From NCBI GenBank assembly GCA_914767715.1, contig OU612074.1, forward strand, positions 7,269,501 to 7,333,500: a DNA stretch of 64,000 bases, given 5' to 3'. Source of the stretch: Membranipora membranacea (lineage: Eukaryota > Bryozoa > Gymnolaemata > Cheilostomatida > Membraniporidae). Below the pieces are notes generated by a model. The model did not search any database. It was given only the letters and a program-made list of their open reading frames with translations, and was not told where the DNA came from. Every line of letters begins with the position of its first letter. Positions within the stretch are counted from its first letter, which is position 1. Of this stretch, positions 1 through 12,395 are shown one piece after another. The translations under genes were made by a program, and so were the position numbers.

Positions 1-422
1 TATGGCCTCTCAAACTTCCAAGGTGACGGCAATTTATCGGCAGTAAGAATCAGCCGGCAATCCCTAGCGTACGTCACTAATGAATATGTTGATGATCAAA
101 ATGTTGGTAATGGTCTCGAACCCAGGTCCAAATGGCTTTGCAGGCGACGCCGCTAATACTGAGCTATATTGTCTCCTGGCTAACCTAGTTGGTCCAAGTG
201 GCGTGATGGTAGCGTGTTGACTATAGGTATGGGGACCCGGGTTCGTTTCCCACCCAGGTCTGAATTTTGATCATCATCTTATCTGTGTGATTATTAGTGT
301 ATTAACTAATAACTCATAATGTCTATGTCACATGTCTATGGTTGTGACATACCCCAGGGGAAACATCCGCTTATTCCCAATGTCGATTGAAGGCAATCAC
401 CCTGGAAGTTTGAGAGGCCATA
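1..422. mobile_element. Inverted-repeat element with tRNA-like core, copy 1
   Basis: The first ~30 bases (tggcctctcaaacttccaag) return as the reverse complement at about 393-420. Inside are two tRNA-like stretches: one on the minus strand near 105-180 (B-box-like gaacccaggtcc read in reverse) and one on the plus strand near 195-265 (B-box-like gggttcgtttccc). No coding capacity is seen. It looks like a non-autonomous MITE/SINE-type element. The left edge of the window may cut it. The flank after it (to ~510) is also shared with copy 2. Confidence 0.6.
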
Positions 423-1179
423 AGTTCCTCAATATTTGGATTCTAAAGCTGAAAATCGCTCACATGATAGAATAAAATATGGAGAATAAGATGTGATACA
501 AAAGAGCAGCCTCAAACTAAGTCTTTAATTGTGCCTAATTATAATTATAATAAGTATATATTCATAAAATAATGCAGGGAGTGGAAGCAAAGCCCACTGC
601 AGGCCCTGTAGCTGTATAACACGACTAGCAGGCAAAAATTTCACTCCCTACAACAGGCCTATGACAATAGGACTGCAACAGGACTCAGGACATCGTTTGG
701 GATAAATAGGAGGGGGAATGTTTCCTCTAATGGGATTCGAGATTTTCTGCGATTTACTCATAAACTGGACTCTTCCAAGAAGAGGCCAAAGCCACTTGCT
801 GACTTCAAACTGCCTCTTGGAACCGAACTGAGATCACACTTAAACGAAGCACTCAGTGTGCTTCACTCGAGACCGAATTCAGAGACCTCCTAGACAACTT
901 TGGACCCACTTGCTAAGTGTTAGAACTGACTAGATGTACAAATATTCTCAAACTGCTAGCTACCAACACTGTCTCAAAGCACAAACCACAAAGTTATCTG
1001 CATGAAACTCACTGTGGGTCCTAACTATGGGAAACAACAAAATCTAATGATCCGGCTCGATATAAAAGCAGACAGGTATGGTATGAAATGCTACGAAGGT
1101 CAAAGATTGTCCCACTTAGAACAGGCCTCTGTCACTGCACTTTAGCACCAGCTTTAGAGTCCTAATATTGAGAAATTTA
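423..1179. other. Non-coding spacer between the two repeat copies
   Basis: No convincing exon, RNA gene or element end is seen here. The first ~90 bases resemble the flank after the second copy (about 1514-1600), so the repeated unit probably runs past the inverted repeat. Confidence 0.4.
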
Positions 1180-1513
1180 TAGTCTCTCAAACTTACAAGG
1201 CGACGGCAAACCCAGCACTAAACCACAATGCGCCTTACTTATTTCGTTCTGCTAATAATGTTGTAGATAAGTCGATGATAAAAATCTATGGTGCAGGTGG
1301 GATTCGAACCCAGGCCCAATGGACCAGTATTCAAGATGCTATCGGGTTGGAATCCCCCATGCAACTTTAATTTCGATCATCAACTTATCGGTGAAATCAT
1401 TAGTATAAAACATTTGCAATAAGTATGACACACCGCGACATGGTGGTGGGTTTGCCCACAATTCCAAACGCTGATTGACATCCATGGCCTTGAAAGATCG
1501 AGAGACCATAACT
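1180..1513. mobile_element. Inverted-repeat element with tRNA-like core, copy 2
   Basis: The termini (tctctcaaacttacaaggcg at left, reverse complement near 1490-1510) match those of the element at 1-422. It contains a minus-strand tRNA-like B box near 1293-1312 (gggattcgaacccaggc). It is shorter and diverged from copy 1. Confidence 0.55.
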
Positions 1514-2227
1514 TCCTCAAAAGTAGGATTCTCAAGCTAGAATTTGCTCACATGATAGAATAGAATATGGATAATAATAATGTGATGTAAGTATTCAAGC
1601 CAATATTAACAAACAAACAATTACTATTCTCACAAATAACATCAAGCCTGCCAGCTTCACATTAAGCAGCGCAGACATCTGGCACAATCCTCCCATCCCG
1701 CAGTCCAACACACTCCCTTAACACATCAGTCATCTGACGTTGCGTTATGCTAGACTGCAACAGCTGCGCTAGGACATTTTATGAATCCCATTATTAGTGA
1801 TTATTGAATAGGAGCTTAACAAAAGCTTCGACAACCTTTTGTCAAACTAACTTATGAATGGCCCCACTCAACCATTGTACGTTTAGCTTACAACCAGTGT
1901 ACTCCTTGGTACAACCAGAAAACTGATATAAAGTCTGTAATGTAGACCCACAGAGTAAAATTGCTTGGCTCACTTAACTTTGCAGTCAAAGCAGGCTTCT
2001 ACAAATTATGCGAGCAAAGCAGTGCGCTAATGGCATATATAAGCCTATAAGCCTCTGATAATGCAAATTGTCATTTTTTTGTGATCCTGTGTGAATTCAA
2101 TTAGGCTTGCAAGGTCAAATCTCAGGTAACAAGTGTATCCCAACTGAACTTTATTTCGTAATGAGCATTAAAGCCGGTCAGGTACAAATTTACATTTATA
2201 ACTAGGTGGATACTACACTACATAAAT
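1514..2227. other. Intergenic sequence, nothing assigned
   Basis: No exon-like frame with splice sites, RNA gene or clear repeat boundary was recognised here apart from the first ~90 bases, which match the flank of the preceding repeat family. Confidence 0.4.
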
Positions 2228-2998
2228 TTCATTAGTTGGATCTCGACAATTTTAATTTTGGGACTGCTAGGCGGGTGTATTGAAAAGTGACTAGAACCAC
2301 AGGTCAACACAATGCAATTATAATTATAAGCAAGCAATCAGTTAGCTGAATAAAAGGAGTGCTCTATTTAATTCCATAAGAAAGAAACATGAAAGGGACC
2401 GAGATTAGTCAAACTGATCCTAGTTGCCATCAATCAACCAACACATGAAATTTAGGCCCTATGTAATGAGATTGCAAACGGTAGTAGTTTAATCAATCCT
2501 GGCTCCCTTTCCTGTTTCCTTGTTATTGTAAATTGAATGGAGCACTCCTTCCGTTCAGCCAACTGATGTTGTTTATAATTGCATTGTGTTGACCCAAGGA
2601 GTATAAGAAGCTTATACTTGTATGATTCACTTTTCAAAATGCCAACTTAGCAGTCCCAAAATTAACAAGGTTGCTGTTAACATCACTGACTACCTCTCTC
2701 CACATCCTACACATGCTGGACAGTCAAGGAAACACCAATCGCAGTATTTTATCCCTCACTGCAATACCAAACTGCACCAGAACAGCTTCTTTGTGAGCAC
2801 TGCTAAACTGTGGAACGCCCTACCGATCGGCAGCACCCTCCTCGAGGGACCCCCAGTGGCAGGCTAAGGTTGATGGCGATCGATCTACCGACCCTACGTT
2901 GCAGACCCGGAACGGAGACGGACAGACGAGATGACATATTGCCACAACCTTCTCACAGAAGTTGGCGATTAACCTTCAAGTACCAAGTAAGTAAGATA

Positions 2999-3049
2999 AT
3001 CAATATCTCCAACTAATGAAACTTATCAAAGTTAGTTGGAGATATTGAT
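2999..3049. repeat. Short hairpin, 18-bp arms
   Basis: The arm atcaatatctccaactaa at 2999-3016 is followed by its exact reverse complement at 3032-3049, with a ~15-nt loop. Confidence 0.8.
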
Positions 3050-3117
3050 TACCTTAATTTTGGGACTGCTAGGTTGGCATATTGAAAAGTCCCCAATGGG
3101 AGGTTACACACCAGCGC

Positions 3118-3182
3118 AAAGTCTACAGTACCAGGCACGTTTACATAAGTCTTATGTAAATGTGCCTGGTACTGTAGACTTT
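3118..3182. repeat. Long near-perfect hairpin, ~32-bp arms
   Basis: The left arm at about 3118-3149 and right arm at 3151-3182 are reverse complements with a single mismatch and almost no loop. Such a tight palindrome suggests a local template-switch event or a foldback transcript. It lies inside the LINE-derived region. Confidence 0.8.
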
Positions 3183-3640
3183 TCGTTGCTGTGTGACTTA
3201 CCAAGGAGTCAGTCCTCTAGCTCTTTGGATTGACGTTGGTAAAATACATAGCCCTACCTACCCTACTTTGTCCAGGGAAGGAGTAAGTAACCTCCCATTG
3301 GGGCCCTCTGCTAGAGCACACATCACATTATTATACTCAAATTTTAAGGCTTGCAAGATCTAGGAGTAGCAGCACAGGGAATATTGAATGAGCTCCCTCC
3401 TACTCCTAGCCGACTCTGAATTGCATGTTCACTTTACTCTTCTCTAACTTACTATACTACCACTCTCTCTTCTTGCACTTTTCTTTTCTTACAATTACAT
3501 ACATACTTACTTGGTACTTGAAGGTTAATCGCAAACTAAACTTCTGTGAGAAGGTTGTGGCAATATATGTCATCTCGTCTGTCCGTCTCCATTCCGGGTC
3601 TGCAACGTAGGGTCGGTAGATCGATCGCCATCAACCTTAG

Positions 3641-4680
3641 CCTGTATTAACTTTTCGCCTTCATTTGCAGCTGAGAGTGTTCAGTGAAGAAGTGGCTTGG
3701 CATATCATCACGCTGACTGTGCAATTATTGTGCAATACGCTCGCATCAAAATTACAACAAAGAAAGTTATGGACTCCACATTTTTAATGAAAGAACCTTC
3801 TTGATTGGCCATTGTGAGTTAGATTACCACAAAAGAGCTGTGATTGGATAATTTTTTTTTGTAGGTCGGCTTTAAAAGTTGTCCTCTTCTTAAGAAAGGG
3901 GACAAAACTTCAACATAAGCTATAAATTTGTTTCATTTGACATCCAACAAGTGGCCTTTACAGGCTTGCCGAGTTATTTTGATCATATCACTAATGTTTT
4001 TTGCAGTGTCAGCATGATACCAATGTAGTTCTTATTCTAGAGATGAACTAAACGAGAGGGTTGAAGAAAACATTTAGTAAGAACACAGTGAAACAAATTT
4101 ATGAGACAATCATACATATTTAGGAACATAGGTTACAAGCAACACAACAGTTTGGATTCATGTTTTCTATTTCCTGTTTTTCAATTGATTTGAAATCTGG
4201 CTTGCGGAACATTCTGAATTTGTTGTTCCTCTGATAAATTTTGCTGAAAATAAATGAACCAAGCCGACAGTCCAATTAAACAGCCTCAAACACTTAAACT
4301 GTTATTGTTGATATATTGAGGCTATAAATTTGCTTACCCGACCAGTTTAAGAATTCTGTTCATCCAACTCTGACAAAAAAATGCTGGCCTTATTCATTTA
4401 AGCAACATCTTCTTCGCTTTCCAATTCATCCCTCTCGGAGTGTGTATTCCCCTTTTAGGATTCCATAGTTATCCAGTAATGACCGTCAATAACTTATTGT
4501 AGCATAGAGTCATTAAGATGTAGAAGGTAGCTGTTCTAATGTGAGGTTAGACTGTGTGGTTAGCTCCGCGGTTTACTACTGTTTATTTGACTGCAAAATA
4601 ATAGAATGTGGCGGTTTAGTTGAACCTATATGCCGCAATTAGTTTGGTTAAGTGGAGCAGTAAAAAATATATATTAGCAT
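3641..4680. other. Intergenic sequence, nothing assigned
   Basis: AT-rich sequence with only short frames. I recognise no domain, splice-consistent exon, RNA gene or repeat end. Confidence 0.4.
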
Positions 4681-4684
4681 GGAT

Positions 4685-4920
4685 CTGGCTGTGACGATCA
4701 CTCCAGCAGGATATCCAGCCGGCACCCCAGCGAGGCAGGCAGGGATACTAGCAGGACCAGCAGGAGCGCAGGCATACCCCAACCAAAACCAATGATGGCC
4801 AAGTAGGACTGCACGCCCCAAAACTCAGGGCTACCCCAGGGGGAAACCGGGGGAACATGGGTGAGGGCTGACAGGCAACTGCAAAGGTTTAGTAAAGACA
4901 GGGCACGCAAAGATTCGACA
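4685..4920. other. GC-rich patch of unknown nature
   Basis: This stretch is clearly richer in G and C than its surroundings. It has an open minus-strand frame (4698-4910) and a short plus-strand frame rich in Pro, Ala and Gly. Neither matches a domain I know, and neither has a convincing start or splice context. It could be a captured fragment or part of a repeat. Confidence 0.25.
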
Positions 4921-5109
4921 TCTGGCTTTGCATATGTTGTAGTTTAATTGGACTTGTACCTGTGAAGAAAAAATTAGCAACGCATGAACGTGTGTGTACC
5001 TGTGAAGAACTGACAAGCAATACAATGAGCATGTGGAAGAATCAGTTAGAATTTACGCTGTATATGGTGACGATATGAATTTTTAGAGACATTTGTAGAG
5101 ATTGAATCT

Positions 5110-7452
5110 TTTATATCACCATATCTTGTGTTGTGTATCTGTTTGGATGAGTGAGTAGATATTAATATCAAGTGCAGCGTAGCCATCAATAATTCTATCA
5201 TACATTTGAATCATAATCAATACCCGTTGTTCAAGATTTGTCAAATTATGTAGTGTAGTAACATAAAGGGCTGATATTTTATAATATTTTTTGAGGGTAT
5301 GAGCCAATCGTATCGCTTTCTTATTTATTCCTTCCAGTCGATTTATATGTTTCTGTTTATATGGAACCAGACGAGTTTGGCATGTAAACTCAGGTTATGG
5401 TTTGCAGACCGTCTGAATCGCAATGATTTTTGTTTTAGCTTTTTTAAAGGATTGCATCAACATAAACAAAGCGTTGCTGACTTTTTCAACATATTTTGGT
5501 GATAAATGTCTTTTTGGAATGTCAGTTTATTATCAACTGTAAAACCATGGTATTCAATTTCAGATACAGGTTTTAGTGGTTCACTGTTCACTGAGTAAGA
5601 GGGGGTATTGAGGTCTAATTCCTTCATAACTATATTCATTATTTCACATTTTTTTACATTAAATTTCATTTGTGATGTGGTAGCTGAATCTGTGAGGCTA
5701 TCCAGGTCCTTCTGAAGTAGCTGTGTGTCTTTAGGAGATTTGATAGGTTTGAATGCGAGTGAGTCATCAGCATAGAGTTTTAATAAAGAATGTTTTATAG
5801 CATTTGGCATATCAATATGAGGGATGTTGAATACCAGTGGTCTTACTACGGACACCTGCAGACTTCTTGTTGTGCACAAATACTGCTAATTTTACGGTAG
5901 TTTAGCCAGGATGCTATCCATTTAGTAGTAACTGAATTAATTCCGATATTGGTAGTTTAGTTTGAGGCTTAGGGTCGGGGATTACATTGAACGCATTAGA
6001 GAAATCTATAACTGCGATATCGCCGGGCACGCATTCATCATAGTGAACAATTAATTCGGTAATAGTATCAAGGAGCTTTGTGTCGCACCCATTATTCTAA
6101 AAAGTTGTGGATGTCATGTCAATTATGTGTTAAAAAAACTTAGAGATAATGGAAGTTAAGGAAATTGGTCTATAATTTAGGTGATTGGTGCGGAGTCTTT
6201 ATTTGTGGATAAGGATAACATTGGCTAAATGCCAGTCTACATGCCAGTATCGTAACAGTGCTGAAAGAAATTAGTAATGGTCACATAGATGTACGGTGCT
6301 AGAAGTTTGAGCAGGGCTGGTGACAGTCCAGCGGGTCCAGCACCTTAACAAGGGTTGAGGTTGTTTAACTTTTTTAAAAATCCATTTGGTAAGAACAAGG
6401 CTGGGCCAGAAGTGGTTAACGGATGTAAGTTTGCTGGTTTAGATCCAATATCTAATGTAAAAACAGAGGCCAATGAGTCAGCAAAATTTTCGGCTATCAC
6501 TGTGGGATTATTCGGCGGGCAATCATCTAAATGGTTGATGTTGTTATTACTTTCCTTTTTGCTTGCGATCGAATGTAACGGTGGTTTTGAGTCACCACTC
6601 TCCAGTTAATTGCATATGTGATTATTTATTTATGTATTGTAGTCTCAATAACATCACTTTTCGCATAATATAGATTGTTCTCTGTGTCTCTCAAGGTCTT
6701 AATAAGTAAGGTTTTATAGGTAATTCAAGTGGAGTGATTCTCTTTTCCTAATCTCTGACACAATTCTTTAGATATCCATAACCCTGACTTCTTTTTTATC
6801 TTTCCATGTGGGATATGTTGAGACGCTATGTTTAAAATTCCAACTTAAGGTTTGTTCCAAATGAGTCCTGTATTCAATTTAATGGAAATTTCATGCGATA
6901 TAACATCATCTAATTCATAAAATTAAACTTTGAGTTTAGAGCTGTCAGCTTTGTCAAAAAGCCAAGTGTGTTACCCTTGTTGTGGAGTTGGAATAGCACA
7001 AATTATGTAAGGTCATTACATTCAATGAATTTTAAACAAGTTTTATGTTAGTTGTGATCTCTGTCGTTTTGAATGGTTTTAGCGTCCAATCTATATCTGG
7101 GAGGTTAAAATCACCCACAAAAACAATTTCCAGTTTGGTTTGAGCATAGTACCATTGAATAATATTGTTTATATTTTTAATACAAGGACGTTGGATCAAG
7201 CAACATAGGGTGAAAGAAAAATCCAAGATATTAATATATACAGAGATTAGTTCTCTGTGAATGGATTGGTGTATGTTTGAAACTATAAATGGCAACGAAT
7301 TTGATAGTCCAATGAGGACTCCCCCTCCCGAACCTATACCATTATCCCGATCAAACTGATAAAGTGTGTAATCAGAGCAGATTTTACTGTCATTGATAGC
7401 AGGATTCAATTTTATTTCGGTTAGGCATAATATATCAGGGTTTTGTTGTTTT
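5110..7452 (-). mobile_element. Decayed LINE retrotransposon (endonuclease and reverse transcriptase)
   Basis: Read on the minus strand, the 5' end (7450 to ~7032) encodes an endonuclease-like segment with LCLTEIKLNP, GGGVLI and FVGDFNLPDIDW. Next (~6600-5950) come broken RT pieces with DPAG, RPISLTSI-like and DFSNAFN-like motifs, then the RT core at 5879-5457 with LYADD. A further LINE-type C-terminal segment follows at 5307-5116. Frameshifts and stops separate these blocks. There is no RNase H, so a CR1/L2/Rex-like clade is more likely than I/Jockey (inference). The 5' truncation falls inside the tail exon of receptor pseudogene C. Confidence 0.8.
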
Positions 7453-7669
7453 ACAAGTAGACCTCATATTCTTCTTTGCTATAAGTATTGTAGCAGCAGC
7501 TATTATAGCCAGCACAACCATCACCACCACAACAATCACCACTGTGCTGCTTTTGCCTTTGCCTTTGCCTTTAATCTCTGAAAACAAATGTTTATTTTGT
7601 TGACCAATTATATAACATTGGGTCTATATCCCGTCTGTATCACCACCTCAGCTAAATTATTGATCATAA

Positions 7670-8089
7670 TGTCACATACACTGTATGTGACACGCCTTGG
7701 TGCATGACTCTACATGAAGTTAGGCATTGTATATTGCACTGTCATGGTTGCCATGGTCCTAATCTGATTAATTGTTATACTCTTCCGCATTTACTTCCAT
7801 TTTTTGCACATTTAATTACCATCTAAATGCGGAGGTTGGCCATCAAAATAATGACTATCATCCCACCTGTTTCTATTTTTACGACCTATTTATACAGGTC
7901 AAGATAAAGAACAGTGGTTTATGCTCTGAAGGTTCAGTTACAACTTGGCGTTGCAATTTATCAGTTGCCTGGGGCATTTGCCCCAGGATGTAGTTCAGTA
8001 ATAAAATCATCAAACTGCCGAAAAACTGCATTCAGTATTATAAAGAACTCTGCCAGCAGTGAACTGTCGTGATCTTTCTCGATCCGACA
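7670..8089 (+). repeat. 5' long terminal repeat
   Basis: 420-bp TGT...ACA repeat, followed within two bases by the primer-binding-like site. It contains a palindromic start and a run of sequence nearly identical to 9097-9517. Confidence 0.85.
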
Positions 8090-9096
8090 ATTGGTGCCCA
8101 ACCGAGTGAGGAGAGAACTTCACACCTTCAGATGATGAGACTGATAGCGTTGAATATACAAGAAAGAGGATGGAGATTGTGGACTTGGAGGAAAATGTCT
8201 TTGGAGTAGATGATCTAATGCAAGCAATATAATGGAACCATATGTGTCTACATCGTCTACATTACTATAAGGAGAAATGGAGACGGACTTTTTAGATGAT
8301 GTAGAGACAAAACATATGGAAGCTCATATACTAGTGATGACATTTGATCTTCTGCTCATGATTCACCAACTGACAAGGTACCTCTGCAATTTCCTGATTT
8401 TATTCAACCAGTTCTATTCAGTCTCAGTCTACAACAGCAGACAAACTACTCTGGTGGTGTGAACACTGTAACTCAAAAAAATAGAAAAACTTCAATAAAA
8501 ACATTAGGCAACCGTAACCTAAGATCCGCTAAGAATAAAAGATTATGGAATGCAGCTGACTACAACCAACTGGCAACTGATCTTAATATAGCAGCAGTAT
8601 TAGTGCAAGGATCAGCACAAAATAATATGGTCACTGTATTAGTTAGGATGTAATGAATTATTTGATATTATTACCATCGACACAACCTTGATCATGCAAT
8701 TTATATATTTATCGTTTGAATTTCCTGCGATGCAGATTTTTTAATGATAGTTGTGCAGGAAAGCAGCATTATAATATTTCATGAATTTTATACCTTCGTC
8801 TGTCCTGTAATCTAAGCAAAGCTTAGGTTCTTAGATCTAGAGTTGAGAGGAAAGTGGGATATATTTTTTTTTTTAATGGGCCTGAAGCAGTTGTTAAGGT
8901 TCTTCAGCCTTGGAAGGGAATGTCATGATTTTGTTATGACCGTCTTTTATGCATGACATTTTTGATTTGTTTGTATTTCAGGAGATTTTGAGGTTTTAAA
9001 TTTTATATTGCAATGATTATCCTTGTGTGACATAAGCTATAATGTTTTTTGAACCAGTTAAAGCGATCGAGGACGATCGCAACCAGGGGGTGCATG

Positions 9097-9517
9097 TGTC
9101 ACATACACTGTATGTGACACGCCTAGGTGCATGACTCTACATGAAGTTAGGCATTGTATATTGCACTGTCATGGTTGCCATGGTCCTAATCTGATTAATT
9201 GTTATACTCTTCCGCATTTACTTCCATTTTTTGCACATTTAATTACCATCTAAATGCGGAGGTTGGCCATTAAAATAATGACGTATCATCCCACCTGTTT
9301 CTATTTTTACGACCTATTTATACAGGTCAGTATAAAGAACAGTGGTTTTTGCTCTGAAGGTTCAGTTACAACTTGGCGTTGCAATTTATCAGTTGCCTGG
9401 GGCATTTGCCCCAGGGTGTAGTTCAGTAATAAAATCATCAAACTGCCGAAAAACTGCATTCAGTATTATAAAGAACTCTGCCAGCAGTGAACTGTCGTGA
9501 TCTTTCTCGATCCGACA
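9097..9517 (+). repeat. 3' long terminal repeat
   Basis: 421-bp partner of 7670-8089 with a few substitutions and a small indel near 9281-9284. It abuts the 3' end of the broken CUB exon of receptor C. Confidence 0.85.
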
Positions 9518-10859
9518 ATAAATGCTTTGGTTAGCAAAAAGCAACAAACAGCGGTCTCTTGAATATCTGGTTTTCTGCTGAGAAGATCATTCACTAGATA
9601 TCTGGGCATTCCTCCTTTGTAATAAAAGGGTGTCACTTGTATCCAGTCGAAGCGAGTGTGACGCTTTAGACTTACTGGTGAAAATTTTCCATCTCTAAAT
9701 TCAAGGTTAAAGGCGGACTTCTTATCAGCATCATATCCGTCGAGGTATACTCTATGCCAATCAGGCAGAAATGTTTTATTACTAATGAAGGTGAAGGTCA
9801 CACAGTTCATGTGCAAGAGGCAAATACTGCTGAGGTAGGCTAATATTTATTGCATACTTGTGTTTTTTGTTTAAATAAGTTCAATTTTCCGGATAATGAA
9901 CACTTGATATCACACCTTCAAGGTACACATGGTCATCACTGCTAGTGTGACTCTCAAACACTGAAATCAGAAGTATGAATATTAATGGTTGAGGAAGATA
10001 GTGTGTGTAAAGCAAGTGTTTACCTTTCTTCAATAAGTATTTATGTGTATGGATTATGATAAAAACTTCCCAGATGAAGCAGTGTAACTCTGCCTGACAA
10101 TATATGGGTGAGTCGCTCCAAGTTAACTCAGATCTGTGTGAGTGGGACAGAGTATGTCTGCATGTTTATAAATTTATTTCGATGAAAGATGCACCAAGTT
10201 TTCCATGCTCACTCAGTCACACAAAATTAAATAAAGAACAGTATCACTCCGGTGAGAGTTCAACTACCTATTTGAGTTACCGATGTTTACCAGTAAACCA
10301 GGCATGATCAGAAATGTTTGATGCGGAAATCAAACAAACAATATTTTTCAGTACTGTTATGACTACTAACTAATACCTTTGTAGTAGTCGAGTGTAAAGG
10401 TTTCTGGCCAAGCAGAGTTCAGAACGAATCTCATTTCATCACCAGCCAACTTGACAAGAGTGTCCGTCACAGATCCATTCACACAGTATGGATTGTTGTT
10501 GATTGTAAGTTGTGCGCTTCTTCACAGCTGACTTGCCCGCTAATGCCAGGTATGCTGTACTTTCCGGTGTTATTTTTGCTAAGTGTTGCAAAATTTGTCA
10601 GAGTTAGATCACATATGTCCTTGAACTCAATATAGCCGCTGTGGCCAGCCAGCTCTGTCTTGGTCCAATTATAGATATGTTGAGCAGGTGGAGGAACTTG
10701 ACATACTGTTCGACTAGTTGTTAAAGCCAGTATTACCAGCAGAAGCGAAGGAGTTTTCACGATTAGAATTTTAGGATTACTAGCGGTAAAGAATCCCTCA
10801 ATGTTTATATCATACTTCCCATGCTCAATCCGTCTCAAAGTCAAGCAGCTTACAGTTTC

Positions 10860-10985
10860 AGATTTGAAGATTGTAAAGTGTTGAACACACAGCTTTCTAC
10901 TTTCTCCCTAAAGTAATACTGAAACTTTTGGTGGCGTTGCGGTAGCGGAATTATTGACTTTGTGAAGCAAAAAATCAATCAAACT
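10860..10985 (-). promoter_or_regulatory. Conserved upstream block of receptor C
   Basis: Just upstream of exon 1 of pseudogene C, the stretch around 10875-10980 resembles sequence ~1 kb upstream of receptor B (34320-34430). Shared pieces are an aagtgttgaacacacagct-like part and a gtgaagcaaaaaatcaatc-like part. The second piece also occurs upstream of receptor A (20121-20150). It may be the 5'UTR exon or promoter of the family, pulled closer here by loss of intron sequence. Confidence 0.4.
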
Positions 10986-11896
10986 CTTAAAGGGCAACCA
11001 AGGTTTCAAACAAGTTCTCATCGATTAATAGCAGATTGCACCTTCTGCATAGGGAAACGGAAAAATTCTAGTTCGGATGATTATTCAGCCAGAATTCTTG
11101 TGAAACAATTCATCTTTCAGGTACTCAAACTCAGCTAAAATAGAATACAACCGAGCAGTTTCCTGTTCATGTTATTATTTAGCCTGTGCTCTATCATTAT
11201 TACAGCAATGTCTTGAAACCTCCCCTAAACTGAAGTGTTACCCAGCTTAGAGTCAGCAACTACTTTGAGTTTTGCACCGCGTCATGCACAAAGCTGATGC
11301 TACCTAGCACATTATGTACTACCCACTAATGCATTGCTGCGAAACCTTGGTTGCCCTTTAACATAAAACAGCAATACATGTTATCAAACTGTCCATGCCT
11401 GGCATGCAGTATTTAGTTCAGGAATCTCATGGAAGTAAATTACCTGAATATTTAAATATGTTTATCCATGTTTAGGCAAGAGGATTTGCAAATCTTAGAA
11501 CCAAGAACTCGGACACATCTTGGGAATATATTCTAGCTATCATTTAGTTCACTTCCGTTGTTCGCTCAGTGACAGTGTGTCTACCAACTGGTCTGTTGGG
11601 AACAAGTCCCTGTCTTACCAAATATTTTTATCACCAAAGTTTGTGTAAGTGATTTTATGGCTGGCAGCAGCAGATTGGAGTTGGTAAAATAATTTCTGTT
11701 GGCTTTACAAGTTCTGTCTCAGTCAGAACTCTGAGAAAAAGAGCTGCCTTGAAGGGTGCAGGCGCCATACCCAGTACCACATTGCTCTCATTTTTAGACA
11801 GCAACAGAGCCAAGTTGTCAGTAGACTGCAGCAGGATTTGGACCAAGGATGGCCAAGGATCTAAAACATTTCTAAAACGTAGTGATTAACAAACAA
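10986..11896. other. Intergenic sequence, nothing assigned
   Basis: The only open stretch of note is a minus-strand frame at 11846-11655 without known motifs or clear splice sites. No element ends are recognised. Confidence 0.35.
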
Positions 11897-12395
11897 ATAG
11901 ACAGTTTTCTGAGCTCTTATTTCAATTCGGAGTTGTCCTCTCTCCAGTTTGGTACTTTTAACCCACGCAGCATAGGAAAAACCTGCTGAAAGAGGATTAT
12001 CTTGAAAACCGCTTATGTTAGGATAAAAATGATTTTTGATTCAGAGTCTGCACCGTTGAAAACCCTGGGAGACAGGGTTTCCAAATCATTGGAGGTTTGA
12101 ATGCTGATAAATCTTAATTTTAGTGATGAAAATCATGAAACATTCTGCCAAATTGTCCGCAGAAAATGCTATAATTGACTATCCAAATACTTAAAATATT
12201 TCCCAAACTATGTCCATGTGAGTTTTCAATGTTGCAGATTCTGAATCAAAAATAATTTTTATCCTATTATAAGCGGTTTTCAAGATAACCCTCTTTTCAG
12301 CACGTTTTTCCTATGCGGCGTGGGTTAAAAGTACCAAACTGGAGAGAGGACAACTCCGAATTGAGGTCTAAATCAGAGCACAGAAAACTGTCTAT
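11897..12395. mobile_element. Foldback MITE, copy 1 (~500 bp)
   Basis: The left end atagacagttttctgagctc is mirrored at the right end, with arms of well over 100 bp that pair with interruptions. The arms include gttgtcctctctccagtttg and aacctgctgaaagagg. Closely related copies lie at 24976-25490 and 40632-41138, and a truncated one at 35389-35710. There is no coding capacity. Confidence 0.85.

Larger units (their letters stand above)
2228..3640 (+). mobile_element. Scrambled LINE 3' fragments in inverted arrangement
   Basis: A plus-strand frame at 2622-2867 reads like the C-terminal end of a LINE reverse transcriptase protein, including a KLWNALP motif of the type seen at LINE ORF2 ends. The surroundings are rearranged. 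About 2240-2375 is the reverse complement of 2520-2665; 2623-2665 is the reverse complement of 3050-3092; and 2860-2990 is the reverse complement of 3505-3640. The region is therefore a set of opposed copies of one LINE 3' end with its untranslated tail. There is no intact ORF, so it is a dead fragment. Confidence 0.6.
7670..9517 (+). mobile_element. Short non-autonomous LTR retrotransposon (TRIM-like)
   Basis: Two near-identical direct repeats of ~420 bp, 7670-8089 and 9097-9517, both begin TGT and end ACA and start with the palindrome tgtcacatacactgtatgtg. A 4-bp target duplication ATAA flanks the element (7666-7669 and 9518-9521). Just after the 5' LTR is a primer-binding-site-like ttggtgcccaaccgagtgag. 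A purine-rich run (accaggggg) precedes the 3' LTR. The ~1-kb interior has only small frames and no gag, protease, RT or integrase that I can see, so it must be mobilised in trans. The high LTR identity suggests a fairly recent insertion. Confidence 0.88.
7431..10760 (-). pseudogene. Receptor C: broken CUB-CUB-(CCP)-TM paralogue
   Basis: This minus-strand relative of receptors A and B is clearly broken. Exon 1 (10760-10377) encodes the signal peptide and first CUB-like domain, but the start ATG is GTG, and the exon is 384 nt instead of the 385 nt in A, B and D, because of a 1-nt deletion near 10510-10520. The second CUB exon starts at 9960 after a good acceptor and reads a YLEGVISSVHYP motif. 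It then has an in-frame TGA and a frameshift before an open stretch at ~9816-9520. No CCP exon is found. The transmembrane exon starts at 7577 (acceptor 7579-7578) with a lysine-rich stretch (GKGKGKSS) and a long Val/Ile/Ala run. Its tail runs into the LINE near 7450. An LTR element (7670-9517) separates the CUB and TM exons. It is almost certainly non-functional. Confidence 0.85.

Noticed and set aside
12005-12300. Frames inside the foldback MITEs (also 25269-25466)
   Set aside because: They fall in inverted-repeat sequence shared by non-coding copies.
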